A stretch of DNA of 64,000 nt from Halomonas sp. LBP4 (GTDB lineage Bacteria > Pseudomonadota > Gammaproteobacteria > Pseudomonadales > Halomonadaceae), in the NCBI RefSeq assembly GCF_003202205.1, contig NZ_PDOG01000002.1, positions 5,147 to 69,146 of the forward strand, given 5' to 3'. The notes under the pieces were generated by a model. That model saw only the letters and a list, made by a program, of their open reading frames with translations, was not told the DNA's origin and did no database searches. The position numbers and the translations under genes are program-made. Positions 17,869 to 26,325 of the stretch are shown piece by piece (the stretch's first letter is position 1; each line of letters begins with the position of its first letter).

Positions 17869-18116
17869 AGTTGCTCGAGTTCCTGAAGAGAGAGCGCAAG
17901 AAGTCCGCGTCGGTCGCCAAGGAGCGGTTGCAGATCATCGTCGCCCACCAACGCAGCCAGCGTGGACAGCCGGACTACATGCCGATGCTGGAGAAGGAAC
18001 TGCTGGAAGTGATCCGCCGCTATGTCCAGGTCGACGACGATGCCATCAACATCAGCCTCGACAGCGAGGACAACTGCTCGGTGCTGGAGCTGAACGTCAC
18101 CCTGCCCAGGGCCTGA
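17865..18116 (+). CDS. minE: cell division topological specificity factor MinE
   Basis: An 83-residue MinE with the N-terminal amphipathic and MinD-contact region ([28 protein letters not shown]) and the C-terminal dimerisation domain ([26 protein letters not shown]). It stimulates MinD ATPase and drives the Min oscillation that places the septum at mid-cell. The ATG overlaps the minD stop region by four bases. Confidence 0.97.
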   Translation: MKLLEFLKRERKKSASVAKERLQIIVAHQRSQRGQPDYMPMLEKELLEVIRRYVQVDDDAINISLDSEDNCSVLELNVTLPRA

Positions 18117-18197
18117 GCATCGAGCCGGCTGAGAGGCGGGCGAGGCTGTGCTAGGCTGTTCCCCTTCATGCCTGCACCGTTCGGAGAGACCTCGCTC

Positions 18198-19691
18198 ATG
18201 GCGCCGCCTCATGCCGCCCCGTTGACCTTCCTGTGGCACGACTACGAGACTTTCGGTGCCGACCCGCGCCGCGATCGCCCCTCCCAGTTCGCGGCCATCC
18301 GCACCGATGCCGATTTCAACGAGATCGGCGAGCCGGTGACGTGGTTCTGCAAGCCGGCCGATGACTTCCTGCCCCACCCGCAGGCCTGCCTGATCACCGG
18401 CATCACGCCCCAGCAGGCCAGTCGCCGTGGCCTGCCCGAGGCCGAGTTCGCCGGCCGTATCCAGGCGCTGATGAGTGAGCCGGGCACCTGTGCCCTGGGC
18501 TACAACAGCATGCGCTTCGATGACGAGGTGAGCCGCCACCTCTTCTACCGCAACCTGCTCGATCCCTACGCCCGGGAGTGGCAGAACGGCAACTCCCGCT
18601 GGGACCTGATCGATGTGGTGCGTGCCTTCCACGCCCTGCGCCCGGCCGGCATCGAATGGCCGAAGCGCGACGATGGCGCTCCCAGCTTCCGGCTCGAGGC
18701 CCTCACCGCTGCCAACGGCATCGAGCATGCCGGCGCCCACGACGCCCTGGCCGACGTGCGTGCCACCATCGCCCTGGCACGGCTGCTGAGATCCCGCAAC
18801 CCGAAGCTCTTCGACTACCTGCTGGGGCTGCGCGGCAAGCGCCAGGTGGCCAAGCTGCTCGACGTGCCGGGCCGCAAGCCGGTGCTGCACATCTCGCGTC
18901 GCTACCCGGCGAGCCGCGCCTGCAGCGCCCTGGTGATGCCGCTGGCCGAGCACCCGAGCAACCCCAACGGGGTGATCGTCTATGATCTCTCGATGGATCC
19001 CTCCCCGCTGTTCGACCTCAGTGCCGAGCAGATCCGCCAGCGGGTCTTCGTCAGCAACGACGACCTGGCCGAGGGGGCCGAGCGCATCCCGCTCAAGGTG
19101 ATCCATATCAACAAGTGCCCGGTGCTCTTCCCGGCCAGCGCCCTGAAGGACGTGGACGGCCCCACCAAGGGCGACTACGGCGAGATCGTCGCTCGCCTGG
19201 GGCTGGACGTGGCCGCCTGCCGCCAGCACTGGAAGCTCCTGTCCGCCCGGCCCGAGGTCGCCGCCCGGGTCGCCGAGGTGTTCGCCGAGCCGCCCCCGGA
19301 CGGCCCCCGTGACCCCGACCTGATGCTCTATGCCGGCGGTTTCTTCTCGCCCTCGGATCGCCAGCAGATGCAGCGGGTACGCGAGACCGACCCCTGGGAG
19401 CTGGTCGGCGCGCGTTTCGCCTTCCAGGACCCGCGCCTCGAGGAGATGCTGTTCCGCTACCGGGCGCGCAGCTATCCCGAGACCCTCGAGAGCGAGGAGC
19501 AGGTCCAGTGGGAGGCCTTCCGCTGGGCTCGGATGAACGATCCGGCCCTCTCGAGCCTGACGCTCAAGGACTTCGCCCGGGAGATCGAGCGGCTCAATGG
19601 CGTCCCGCTGTCCGACCGTGACCGGCAGGTCCTCGAGGAGCTGGTGATGCATGTGGAGGCGATCATGCCGCCCCAGGCCTTCGATGCATGA
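18198..19691 (+). CDS. sbcB: exodeoxyribonuclease I
   Basis: A 497-residue SbcB. The DEDDh exonuclease domain fills about residues 12-200: WHDYETFGADPRRDRPSQFA with Asp-x-Glu, LGYNSMRFDDEVSRHLFYRN, and the HDALADV His/Asp motif. The SH3-like and helical domains of ExoI follow. It degrades single-stranded DNA 3' to 5' in mismatch repair and recombination. ATG at 18198 (MAPPHAAPL) is preferred because GGAGAG precedes it; 81 bases separate it from minE, so read-through from the min operon is possible. Confidence 0.95.
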   Translation: MAPPHAAPLTFLWHDYETFGADPRRDRPSQFAAIRTDADFNEIGEPVTWFCKPADDFLPHPQACLITGITPQQASRRGLPEAEFAGRIQALMSEPGTCALGYNSMRFDDEVSRHLFYRNLLDPYAREWQNGNSRWDLIDVVRAFHALRPAGIEWPKRDDGAPSFRLEALTAANGIEHAGAHDALADVRATIALARLLRSRNPKLFDYLLGLRGKRQVAKLLDVPGRKPVLHISRRYPASRACSALVMPLAEHPSNPNGVIVYDLSMDPSPLFDLSAEQIRQRVFVSNDDLAEGAERIPLKVIHINKCPVLFPASALKDVDGPTKGDYGEIVARLGLDVAACRQHWKLLSARPEVAARVAEVFAEPPPDGPRDPDLMLYAGGFFSPSDRQQMQRVRETDPWELVGARFAFQDPRLEEMLFRYRARSYPETLESEEQVQWEAFRWARMNDPALSSLTLKDFAREIERLNGVPLSDRDRQVLEELVMHVEAIMPPQAFDA

Positions 19692-19698
19692 TCATAGG

Positions 19699-19812
19699 GC
19701 TCGGGGCTGATCCGGCGGCAGGCCTGCAAGGAGGCGCTGTAAACCCCTCCCTGGGCGCTACCGATTCCTTCCCTGGAATCGGACCTCCTCTTCGGCCTGC
19801 CCCGGCGCCCCT
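19699..19812 (-). repeat. ~115-bp structured interspersed repeat, copy 1
   Basis: This stretch fills most of the gap between sbcB and the M16 peptidase gene. It matches 34501-34616 in inverted orientation over its whole length with scattered differences. It folds into an outer stem (GCAGGCC 19718-19724 with GGCCTGC 19793-19799), a middle stem (AGGAGG/CCTCCT) and a hairpin CCGATTCC/GGAATCGG (19760-19767, 19774-19781). Read on the minus strand, as it would be in the 3' end of the peptidase mRNA, the two hairpin loops are AGGGAA and AGGGAG. Confidence 0.8.
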
Positions 19813-19846
19813 CACTTCTTGCCTCTCACTCCCTCACTATTATCAG

Positions 19847-22744
19847 TCAGTCGTCGGCTTCGGGCAGGGGCGCCAGGTGCTGGGTCAACTCGGCCACGTC
19901 GCTGGGCTCGTCGCCCGGGTCGAAGGTGACGTTGGCCACGGCGGCCTCGCGCAGCCGCGACCAGGCCTCGCGCAGGTCCCGGGCGGTGACCGACAGGACT
20001 CGTTCGGCGAGCCGCTCGCGGCGGTCGAACCCGGTATCGCCGAAGGACATCGCCTGCCATAGCCGGGTGGCGCGGGCCGAGAGGCTGGTGTCGCGCTGCA
20101 TCAGGCCAGCATGTACGGCCTGGCGATAGGGGGCCAGGTCAGCGTCGTCGAGCGCCTCGAGCCGTCCCTCGAAATCGTCGAGGAAGGCATCGATGCGGGC
20201 CTGGATCGCCTCGCTTTCGGTGTCGGGAGACTGCACCAGCAGGCCGATGCCAGGCGCATCCATCAGCGGTGAGTAGCCGGCGTTGACCACATAGCCGAGC
20301 TGCTCCTCGGTGCGCAGCCGCTGGTAGAAGGGCGTGTCGATCAACTGGCCCAGGACGGCCAGCCGCGCCTGGCTCTCCAGCGACCGATCCGGGCCCTGCA
20401 GGTAGCGCAGCACCAGCGACTCCTGGCGAGTGGTGACGGGCACCAGCGCCGGCAGGTCGGAATCGGCGCGCAGTGGCACCAGGTCGGGAATCCGCTCCTC
20501 CGGCAGGCGGGGCGCGAGGGCTTCGGCCACCAGGCGGGCCTCGCGGGTCGCCAGCTCGGCATCCAGGTTGCCCACCGCCATGGCCTCGAGGCGCAGCTCG
20601 GCGAGGAAGGCCTCGCGGTAGTCGCGCAGGTCGTCGACCTCGAGCTCCCGGCTCGCCTCGAGCAGGGCATCGGTGGGCCACTGGGGGCGTACCAGGGCCT
20701 CGGCGAGGGTGCGATGGGCCTGGCGATGGAGCGCGGCCTGGGGCGCGTTGCGCCACTCCCGTTGCAGGCGGTAGCGCACGCGCTCGAAGGTCGCGGCATC
20801 GATCTCGCCGCTCTGGAGCTGTGCCAGCACACGGTGCATCAGCTGGTCCTGACGGTCGCGCCAACCGGAGAACGACAGGGTGATGCCGCGGGCGTGGGCG
20901 TAGGCCTCGAAGTGATGGCCAGCGAGCCGGGCCGGGTAGAGGGCCTCGTTGAGGCTGTCACCCAGCCAGCCGGCCAGTACCCGGGCCAGGGCGGCCTCCC
21001 GGGGAGTCGCCGAGGCCTCGGGGTGCTGCAGGCTGAAGCGCCACTCCACCTTGGGCGTGTCGAAGGTGGCGTCACTCAAGTGCCAGAGGGCGAAGCCCGC
21101 CTCGTCGATCACCAGGCTGGGCTTGTCGTGCTGCTCCTCGAGCAGCGTCACGTCCTCGGCGATATAGGGGTTGGGGGCAGGGAGCGCAAGGCCGGCGAGG
21201 GGGCGGGCCTCGGTCAGCTCGTCGTCGCCGACCTCGCGCCAGGGCGCATTGAACCAGGGCGAGACCTGCTCACCCTCCACGTCCGGGGCGCTGTAGAGGC
21301 GAATCAGCCGGTCGGGGCGCAGGGCGTCGAGGTAGCGCTCGGTCGCCGCCCGGTCGAAGCCGTCCATGCGGTAGGGGGCGTACTGCACGTCCTCCACCGG
21401 GAAGTGGGTCAGGTTCATCGCCAGCCGCATGGCGCCATTGAGCGGCGAGCCGTGCTGCTGGAAGCGGAACTGCTGCTCGGCCAGCCGGGCCTGTTCATCG
21501 TAGCGCCAGGCGTCGAGGCCCGCTTCGCGGATCTGCGCGATGGCCGCGAACAGGGTCGCCTCGATCTCGTCGAGTCGCTCGGCTCCGGCCGGGGTCAGGC
21601 TGATGCCGACGCTGAACAGGGCGTGGTGACCGTCGCCGCGGGTGACGCCGGCGGCGAGGCCGTCGGCCCAGCCCGCCTCGCGCAGCACGGCGAGCAGGCT
21701 GCCGACGCCCTCGTGGCCGAGCAGGTGGGCCAGCAGGTCGGCGGGCTTGTGGCGGTACTCCCGAATCGGGTCGGGCACGGGGAACAGGAAGCGCAGCTGA
21801 CGGCTGTCTCGCACCGACTGGACCTCGACGCGTCGCGGCAGGCTGCTTTCCACGACCAGCGGTGCCTCGATCTCCGGGCGCGACAGTCCGCGGTCGGCGA
21901 TCTCGGCGAAGCGCTCGGTCACCAGTGCCTCCAGGTCGTCCAGGGGGCGGGGGGCGATCAGCGCCAGGTGCATGACGTTGGCGTCGTAGTGACGGGTATA
22001 GAAGTCGATCACCCTGTCGCGCAGGGAGGCTTCCCCCTCGGGCGGGCTGGCCAGGGTATCGCGACTGCCCACGGCGAAGCCGGTGGTGGGGTTCGCCGGG
22101 TTGAGCAGCTGGTTGAGTACGTCGTTCTCGCGGCGGCCGTCATCGCGGATGCGCGCCATGTACTCGGAGTGGACGATGTTGCGCTCGCTCTCGAGCTGGT
22201 CGGCGTTGAACAGCGGCGCGACGAAGAAGCGGCTGAAGCGGTCCAGGGCACCGGGCAGCGCTTCGGGCTCGATGTCGAAGAAGTAGTTGGTGTCCTGGGG
22301 AGCGGTGAAGGCATTGTGGGTGCCGCCGTGGCGCGAGATGTAGGCCTGGTAGGCGTCCGGTTCGGGGAAGGCATCGGTGCCGAGGAACAGCATGTGCTCG
22401 AGGAAGTGGGCCAGGCCGGCCAGATCGTCCGGGTCCTGGGCGCTACCCACGCCCACGTTCATCGAGGCGGCGGCCTTGTCGGCCTCGGGATCGCTGACCA
22501 GCAGGGCGGTGAGGCCATTCTCCAGGGTCAGCACGCGATAGTCCCGGGCGTCGTGAGGGCTGGTCAGAGGCGTGGTGACCTCGGCGACGGCCTCCGGCTC
22601 GGGGGCCGGTTCACGGGCCACGGCCGAGGTGAAGGGCAGGGCGAACAGCAGGGCGCCGGCCAGGGCCAGCAGGCCGAGCGGACGTGCTGGCCGTCGGGCG
22701 CTGGCACGGCAAGCGGCAATGGCGCTGAGGGCGGCGATGGACAT
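19847..22744 (-). CDS. ptrA: M16-family zinc metallopeptidase (pitrilysin/insulinase-like)
   Basis: A 965-residue periplasmic peptidase. There is a signal peptide (about residues 20-45: LGLLALAGALLFALPFTSAVA), then four M16 half-domains. The inverted zinc motif His-x-x-Glu-His is in LAHFLEHMLFLGTDAFP, with the distal Glu in the ERNIVHSEYMARIRDD region. ENGLTALLVSDPEADKAAASM and RHGGTHNAFTAPQDTNYFF are typical of pitrilysin. It degrades peptides in the periplasm. An AAGGAGAG ribosome site precedes ATG 22744. It follows the SRAP-like gene on the same strand by nine bases, so the two form an operon. Confidence 0.9.
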   Translation of the reverse strand: MSIAALSAIAACRASARRPARPLGLLALAGALLFALPFTSAVAREPAPEPEAVAEVTTPLTSPHDARDYRVLTLENGLTALLVSDPEADKAAASMNVGVGSAQDPDDLAGLAHFLEHMLFLGTDAFPEPDAYQAYISRHGGTHNAFTAPQDTNYFFDIEPEALPGALDRFSRFFVAPLFNADQLESERNIVHSEYMARIRDDGRRENDVLNQLLNPANPTTGFAVGSRDTLASPPEGEASLRDRVIDFYTRHYDANVMHLALIAPRPLDDLEALVTERFAEIADRGLSRPEIEAPLVVESSLPRRVEVQSVRDSRQLRFLFPVPDPIREYRHKPADLLAHLLGHEGVGSLLAVLREAGWADGLAAGVTRGDGHHALFSVGISLTPAGAERLDEIEATLFAAIAQIREAGLDAWRYDEQARLAEQQFRFQQHGSPLNGAMRLAMNLTHFPVEDVQYAPYRMDGFDRAATERYLDALRPDRLIRLYSAPDVEGEQVSPWFNAPWREVGDDELTEARPLAGLALPAPNPYIAEDVTLLEEQHDKPSLVIDEAGFALWHLSDATFDTPKVEWRFSLQHPEASATPREAALARVLAGWLGDSLNEALYPARLAGHHFEAYAHARGITLSFSGWRDRQDQLMHRVLAQLQSGEIDAATFERVRYRLQREWRNAPQAALHRQAHRTLAEALVRPQWPTDALLEASRELEVDDLRDYREAFLAELRLEAMAVGNLDAELATREARLVAEALAPRLPEERIPDLVPLRADSDLPALVPVTTRQESLVLRYLQGPDRSLESQARLAVLGQLIDTPFYQRLRTEEQLGYVVNAGYSPLMDAPGIGLLVQSPDTESEAIQARIDAFLDDFEGRLEALDDADLAPYRQAVHAGLMQRDTSLSARATRLWQAMSFGDTGFDRRERLAERVLSVTARDLREAWSRLREAAVANVTFDPGDEPSDVAELTQHLAPLPEADD

Positions 22745-22753
22745 CGTCTCTCC

Positions 22754-23431
22754 TTATCGGGGGTTCCGGCGCAGCATGGGGCCGGTGGGGTAGGCGCAGG
22801 CCGGGTCCTGGTGCGCGGGATCATTGACACGTCTTGATACCGGAAAGGCGCCCAACAGTTCCATGGGGGCGGTGGTCAGCAGCGCCCTCGCTTCCCCGGG
22901 CGGTGTCCGTGGGTCGAGCCAGCGCCGGCCGTCGCCGGGCGCGATCACTCCCGGCAGGCGATCGGTGAGGGGGGCGAGCAGGGCGTTGGTGGGCACGGTG
23001 ATCAGCGCGAGGGAATCCGTGTGCTCGACCAGGCTGGTATGGAAGCGGCACCAGAGTCCCGCCAGCAGCAACGGGCCCCGGTCGACCCGGGTCACCAGGA
23101 AGGGTTGCTTGAAGCGCGCCTGGACTCGCCAGGCGTAGACGCCACTGACCGGCACCAGGCAGCGGCGGGCGAGGAAGGCCTCGCGGAACATGGGGCGCGC
23201 CTCCAGCGACTCCGCCCGGGCGCAGTGAGGCGCGCGGTCGAGCACCTCGAGCCAGGGCGGCGTCAGGCCCCAGAACAGCCGGGAGAGGTGCGGCCGGTCG
23301 GCTTCCAGGCGGATCGCCGAGAGCGGCCGTCGCGGGGCCAGGTTGGGGCTGGTCACCAGGGGGGCATCGACCTCCAGGCCGGGCAGCAGGCATTCGAGAT
23401 CGAGAGAGGCGATGTGCAGTCGGCCGGCCAT
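22754..23431 (-). CDS. SRAP-domain (YedK/HMCES-like) protein lacking catalytic residues
   Basis: A 225-residue protein that follows the SRAP fold from end to end: SPNLAPRRPLSAIR, LSRLFWGLTPPWLEVLDRAPHCARAESLEARPMFREAF, RRCLVPVSGVYAW, LTDRLPGVIAPGD, PVSRRVN. All four key positions of YedK are changed. The Cys2 that forms the DNA abasic-site crosslink is Ala (MAGR and not MCGR), the Asn of the NAR motif is Cys, the Glu of the FYEW motif is Ala, and the His of the HDR motif is Thr. ATG 23431 follows GGAG. It should not form the thiazolidine crosslink; a non-covalent DNA-binding or other role is possible. Operon with the M16 peptidase. Confidence 0.85.
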   Translation of the reverse strand: MAGRLHIASLDLECLLPGLEVDAPLVTSPNLAPRRPLSAIRLEADRPHLSRLFWGLTPPWLEVLDRAPHCARAESLEARPMFREAFLARRCLVPVSGVYAWRVQARFKQPFLVTRVDRGPLLLAGLWCRFHTSLVEHTDSLALITVPTNALLAPLTDRLPGVIAPGDGRRWLDPRTPPGEARALLTTAPMELLGAFPVSRRVNDPAHQDPACAYPTGPMLRRNPR

Positions 23432-23623
23432 GGACACTCCGCGGGTGATGGAGCGATAGGGTACCCAAGTCGAACGGGCGAGAAAAGCGCCGAATCGGCG
23501 GCGATCCCGTCATGGACTTGCGTTTGTCCGAGGGATGGATAAGCTGTCGAAAACAGTGTTCGATCTGCGCTATCCTAGGTGGGCAAGCCGAGTACCGCCC
23601 GCCACCATCTTGCGAGGAATCCG

Positions 23624-24241
23624 ATGGCCCGTCCCAGACAGCACGCGCCCGAGGCGCTACATGCCCAGGTCATGGCGGCATGTGATGCCTGGCTGCAGGA
23701 GCACCCTGCGCACACGCTGTCGCTGCGCGCCCTGGCGCGCGAGGTCGGTTGCGCTCCCAGTACCCTGCTCAAGCTCTACGGCAGCTTCAGCAACCTGCTC
23801 CAGCACGTCAACATCGAGACCCTGGCTCGCCTGCGTGCCGTGATCGAGCCGCTGACCGAGAGCGCCGCCCCGGAACAGCGCCTCAAGGCGCTGGCCAGGG
23901 CCTACTGGCAGTTCGCCCAGCGCGACGCCTTCCGCTGGCAGCTGCTGTTCGACTACCCCCTGGCCCAGGAGGGTGAGCTCGACCAGCGCCAGAGCGACAT
24001 GATCGAGGGGTTGTTCCTGCGCGTCGAGGCCACCCTCAGGGAGTACCAGCCGGCGCTGGACGACCAGGAGGCCCGCCGGCTGGGGCGCACCCTCTGGGGC
24101 AGCGTCCATGGCCTGGTGCAGCTTGGCCTCAACGAGCGGCTCGGCTACTGGCAGGGGCAGCAGCTGGAGGTTGGCGAGCTGCTCGATCAACTGCTCCACA
24201 CCACCCTCGCCGGCCTGAAACACAGACCCGACGTGACGTGA
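23624..24241 (+). CDS. TetR-family transcriptional regulator with WHG-type C-terminal domain
   Basis: A 205-residue regulator. The helix-turn-helix domain (about residues 25-60) reads LSLRALAREVGCAPSTLLKLYGSFSNLLQHVN. The ligand domain contains YWQFAQRDAFRWQLLFDYPLA and the WGSVHGLVQLGLNERLGYW segment of the WHG-type TetR group. GAGGAA lies six bases before ATG 23624. Its stop overlaps the GTG start of the acyltransferase gene by four bases, so it is co-translated with it and may respond to a lipid-related ligand. That last point is inferred from context only. Confidence 0.88.
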   Translation: MARPRQHAPEALHAQVMAACDAWLQEHPAHTLSLRALAREVGCAPSTLLKLYGSFSNLLQHVNIETLARLRAVIEPLTESAAPEQRLKALARAYWQFAQRDAFRWQLLFDYPLAQEGELDQRQSDMIEGLFLRVEATLREYQPALDDQEARRLGRTLWGSVHGLVQLGLNERLGYWQGQQLEVGELLDQLLHTTLAGLKHRPDVT

Positions 24242-24960
24242 CGAATCTGATGTGGCTGGTGGCCACCGGCACCCTGCTGGCGGGGAGCTGGGGACTGGTC
24301 CGGAAACCGCGGCCGCTCGTCCGTTGGCTGGTCTTTCTGGTGGTCTGCCTGCTCTATCGCCTGCGCCTGAGAGGCCAGGGCCACATTCCCGCCCGCGGTC
24401 CCGCGGTGGTGGTCTGCAATCATGTCAGCTTCATGGACGCCCTGGTGATCGGTGGTGCCAGCCGCCGACCGTTGCGCTTCCTGATGGACAAGCCGATCTA
24501 TGATTCGCCCTGGCTCAACTGGTTGTTCCGGCTGGTGGGGGCCATCCCGGTGGAGTCGGAGCGGCGCGACCCGGGCAATATCCGCCGGGCCCTGGAGAAG
24601 GTCAGCCGGGCGCTGGCCGAGGGCGAGGTGGTGATGCTGTTTCCCGAGGGGCGGCTGACCCCGGACGGCGAGGTCCAGCCCTTTCGGCGTGGCCTGGAAC
24701 TGATCCTGGCCCGGGACCCGGTGCCGGTGATTCCCGTGGGGCTGTCCGGCCTGTGGGGGTCCTGGACCTCGCACCATGGCGGCCGTGCGCTGAGCAAGCC
24801 GCCGCGGCGTTTCCGGGCCAGGGTGGCGCTCTACTTCGGCGAGCCCCTGGCGCCCCATGAGGCCAGCCGTCCCCGGGTCGAGGCCAGGGTGCGCTCCCTC
24901 AAGGCGCAGGCCGACCAGTGGGTCGAGCGACGGTCGTGCGCCGCCCTCTCGCAGCGCTGA
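24238..24960 (+). CDS. PlsC-type lysophospholipid acyltransferase
   Basis: A 240-residue membrane-bound acyltransferase. It has an N-terminal hydrophobic segment (LMWLVATGTLLAGSWGL and LVRWLVFLVVCLLYRLRL), the catalytic His-x4-Asp in VCNHVSFMDALVIGG, and the acceptor-binding motif in MLFPEGRLTPDGEV. PIPVGLSGLWGSW is the third block. The family transfers acyl groups to lysophosphatidic acid or related lysolipids. Translation probably starts at GTG 24238, overlapping the TetR stop. The stop abuts the stop of corB on the other strand with no gap. Confidence 0.88.
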   Translation: MTNLMWLVATGTLLAGSWGLVRKPRPLVRWLVFLVVCLLYRLRLRGQGHIPARGPAVVVCNHVSFMDALVIGGASRRPLRFLMDKPIYDSPWLNWLFRLVGAIPVESERRDPGNIRRALEKVSRALAEGEVVMLFPEGRLTPDGEVQPFRRGLELILARDPVPVIPVGLSGLWGSWTSHHGGRALSKPPRRFRARVALYFGEPLAPHEASRPRVEARVRSLKAQADQWVERRSCAALSQR

Positions 24961-26244
24961 CTAGCGCTGCCTGGTGGGGCGGCGTGGCGGCGTCCAGCAG
25001 CGGGCGGCCGTGATCAGGTTGTCGCGCACCTCGAGGATCTCCATTCTCACATTGCCGATCTGCAGGCAGGCGGCGCCGTCGGGAAAGGACTCCAGGTGCT
25101 CGAGGATCAGGCCGTTGAGTGTCTTGGGGCCATCGGTGGGCAGTTGCCAGCCCAGGGTCTTGTTGATGTCGCGGATGTTGGCGGTGCCGTCGATGACGTG
25201 GCTGCCGTCGTCCTGCAGGTGGATCTCCTGATCCTGGCCCGCCATGTCGGTGGTGAATTCGCCGACGATCTCCTCGAGGATGTCCTCCAGGGTCACCAGG
25301 CCCTCCACATCGCCGTATTCGTCGACCACGATGCCGATCCGGCGCTTCTGCTTCTGGAAATTGAGCAGCTGGGTATGCAGGGGGGTGGACTCGGGAATGA
25401 AGTAGGGCTCCCGGGCCTCCTGCACGATGGCGGCCTTGGTCACCTCTTGGCGGGAGAGGAAGCGCGCCGCGTTGCGCAGGTGCAGCATACCGATGATGTT
25501 GTTGATGTCGCCCTTGTAGACCGGCACCCGGGTGTGCTGGCTGGTGCGGATCTGGGTCAGGATCTCCTCCAGGTCGTCGTCGAGGTCGATGCCCATCACC
25601 TCGTGACGCGGGACCATGATGTCGTTCACGGTAACATTCTCGAGGTCGAGGATCGACAGCAGCATCGCCTGGTGGCGATGGGGGATCAGGGTGCCGGCCT
25701 CGTGCACCACGGTGCGCAGCTCGTCGCGGGTCAGGTTGTCGCCGCCGCCCTCGATGCTCTTGACGCCGAGCAGGCGCAGCAGGCCGTTGGAGATGGCGTT
25801 GACCAGCCACACCAGCGGATAGAGCAGCTTGAGCAGCGGTTCCAGCACCAGCGAGGCGGGGTAGGCGATGCGCTCGGGCTTCACGGCGGCGTAGGTCTTG
25901 GGCGTGACCTCGGCGAAGATCAGGATCACGATGGTCAGGATCAGGGGAGCGACGGCCGGGCCGGTGACCTCACCGAAGAAGTGGATCGCCAGCACGGTGG
26001 CGATGGCGGCGGCCAGGTTGTTGACCAGGTTGTTGCCGATCAGGATCACGCCGATCAAGCGGTCGGGGCGCGACAGCAGTCGGACCACCCGCAGGGCGCG
26101 TGACTCGCCGCTGTTGGCCTGGTGGCTCAGGCGGTAGCGGTTGATCGACATCATGCCGGTCTCGGAGCTGGAGAAGAAGGCGGATAGACAGATGAGCAGG
26201 AACAGTAGGCCGAACAGCAATCCCAGCGGGAAGTCGTCGCTCAA
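24961..26244 (-). CDS. corB: CNNM/CorC-family transporter CorB (YfjD-like)
   Basis: A 427-residue inner-membrane protein. The DUF21/CNNM domain (about residues 1-190) has four hydrophobic segments, with SAFFSSSETGMMSINRYRL and FAEVTPKTYAAVKPE. A CBS pair (about 200-330: VNDIMVPRHEVMGIDLDDD, RVPVYKGDINNIIGMLHLRN) and a C-terminal transporter-associated domain (VVDEYGDVEGLVTLEDILEEIVGEF) follow. The family acts in Mg2+/Co2+ transport or resistance. The start is TTG at 26244, eight bases after GAGGAT; the nearby ATG is out of frame. Downstream of ypjD as in many relatives. Confidence 0.93.
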   Translation of the reverse strand: MSDDFPLGLLFGLLFLLICLSAFFSSSETGMMSINRYRLSHQANSGESRALRVVRLLSRPDRLIGVILIGNNLVNNLAAAIATVLAIHFFGEVTGPAVAPLILTIVILIFAEVTPKTYAAVKPERIAYPASLVLEPLLKLLYPLVWLVNAISNGLLRLLGVKSIEGGGDNLTRDELRTVVHEAGTLIPHRHQAMLLSILDLENVTVNDIMVPRHEVMGIDLDDDLEEILTQIRTSQHTRVPVYKGDINNIIGMLHLRNAARFLSRQEVTKAAIVQEAREPYFIPESTPLHTQLLNFQKQKRRIGIVVDEYGDVEGLVTLEDILEEIVGEFTTDMAGQDQEIHLQDDGSHVIDGTANIRDINKTLGWQLPTDGPKTLNGLILEHLESFPDGAACLQIGNVRMEILEVRDNLITAARCWTPPRRPTRQR

Positions 26245-26325
26245 GTCGAAGCATCCTCAATGGCGTATCAGGCTCGAGTTGTAGGGACTCGACACGGCAG
26301 TGTCAAGGCGACCGGGGTCGCCGGC

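Noticed and set aside
17760..19652. Long open frame antisense to minD, minE and sbcB (630 codons)
   Set aside because: It mirrors genes with clear families on the other strand. Long antisense frames are normal at this GC content, and the product has no motif.
20714..22837. 707-codon plus-strand frame opposite the M16 peptidase
   Set aside because: Shadow of a clear pitrilysin-like gene, with no ribosome site or family signal.
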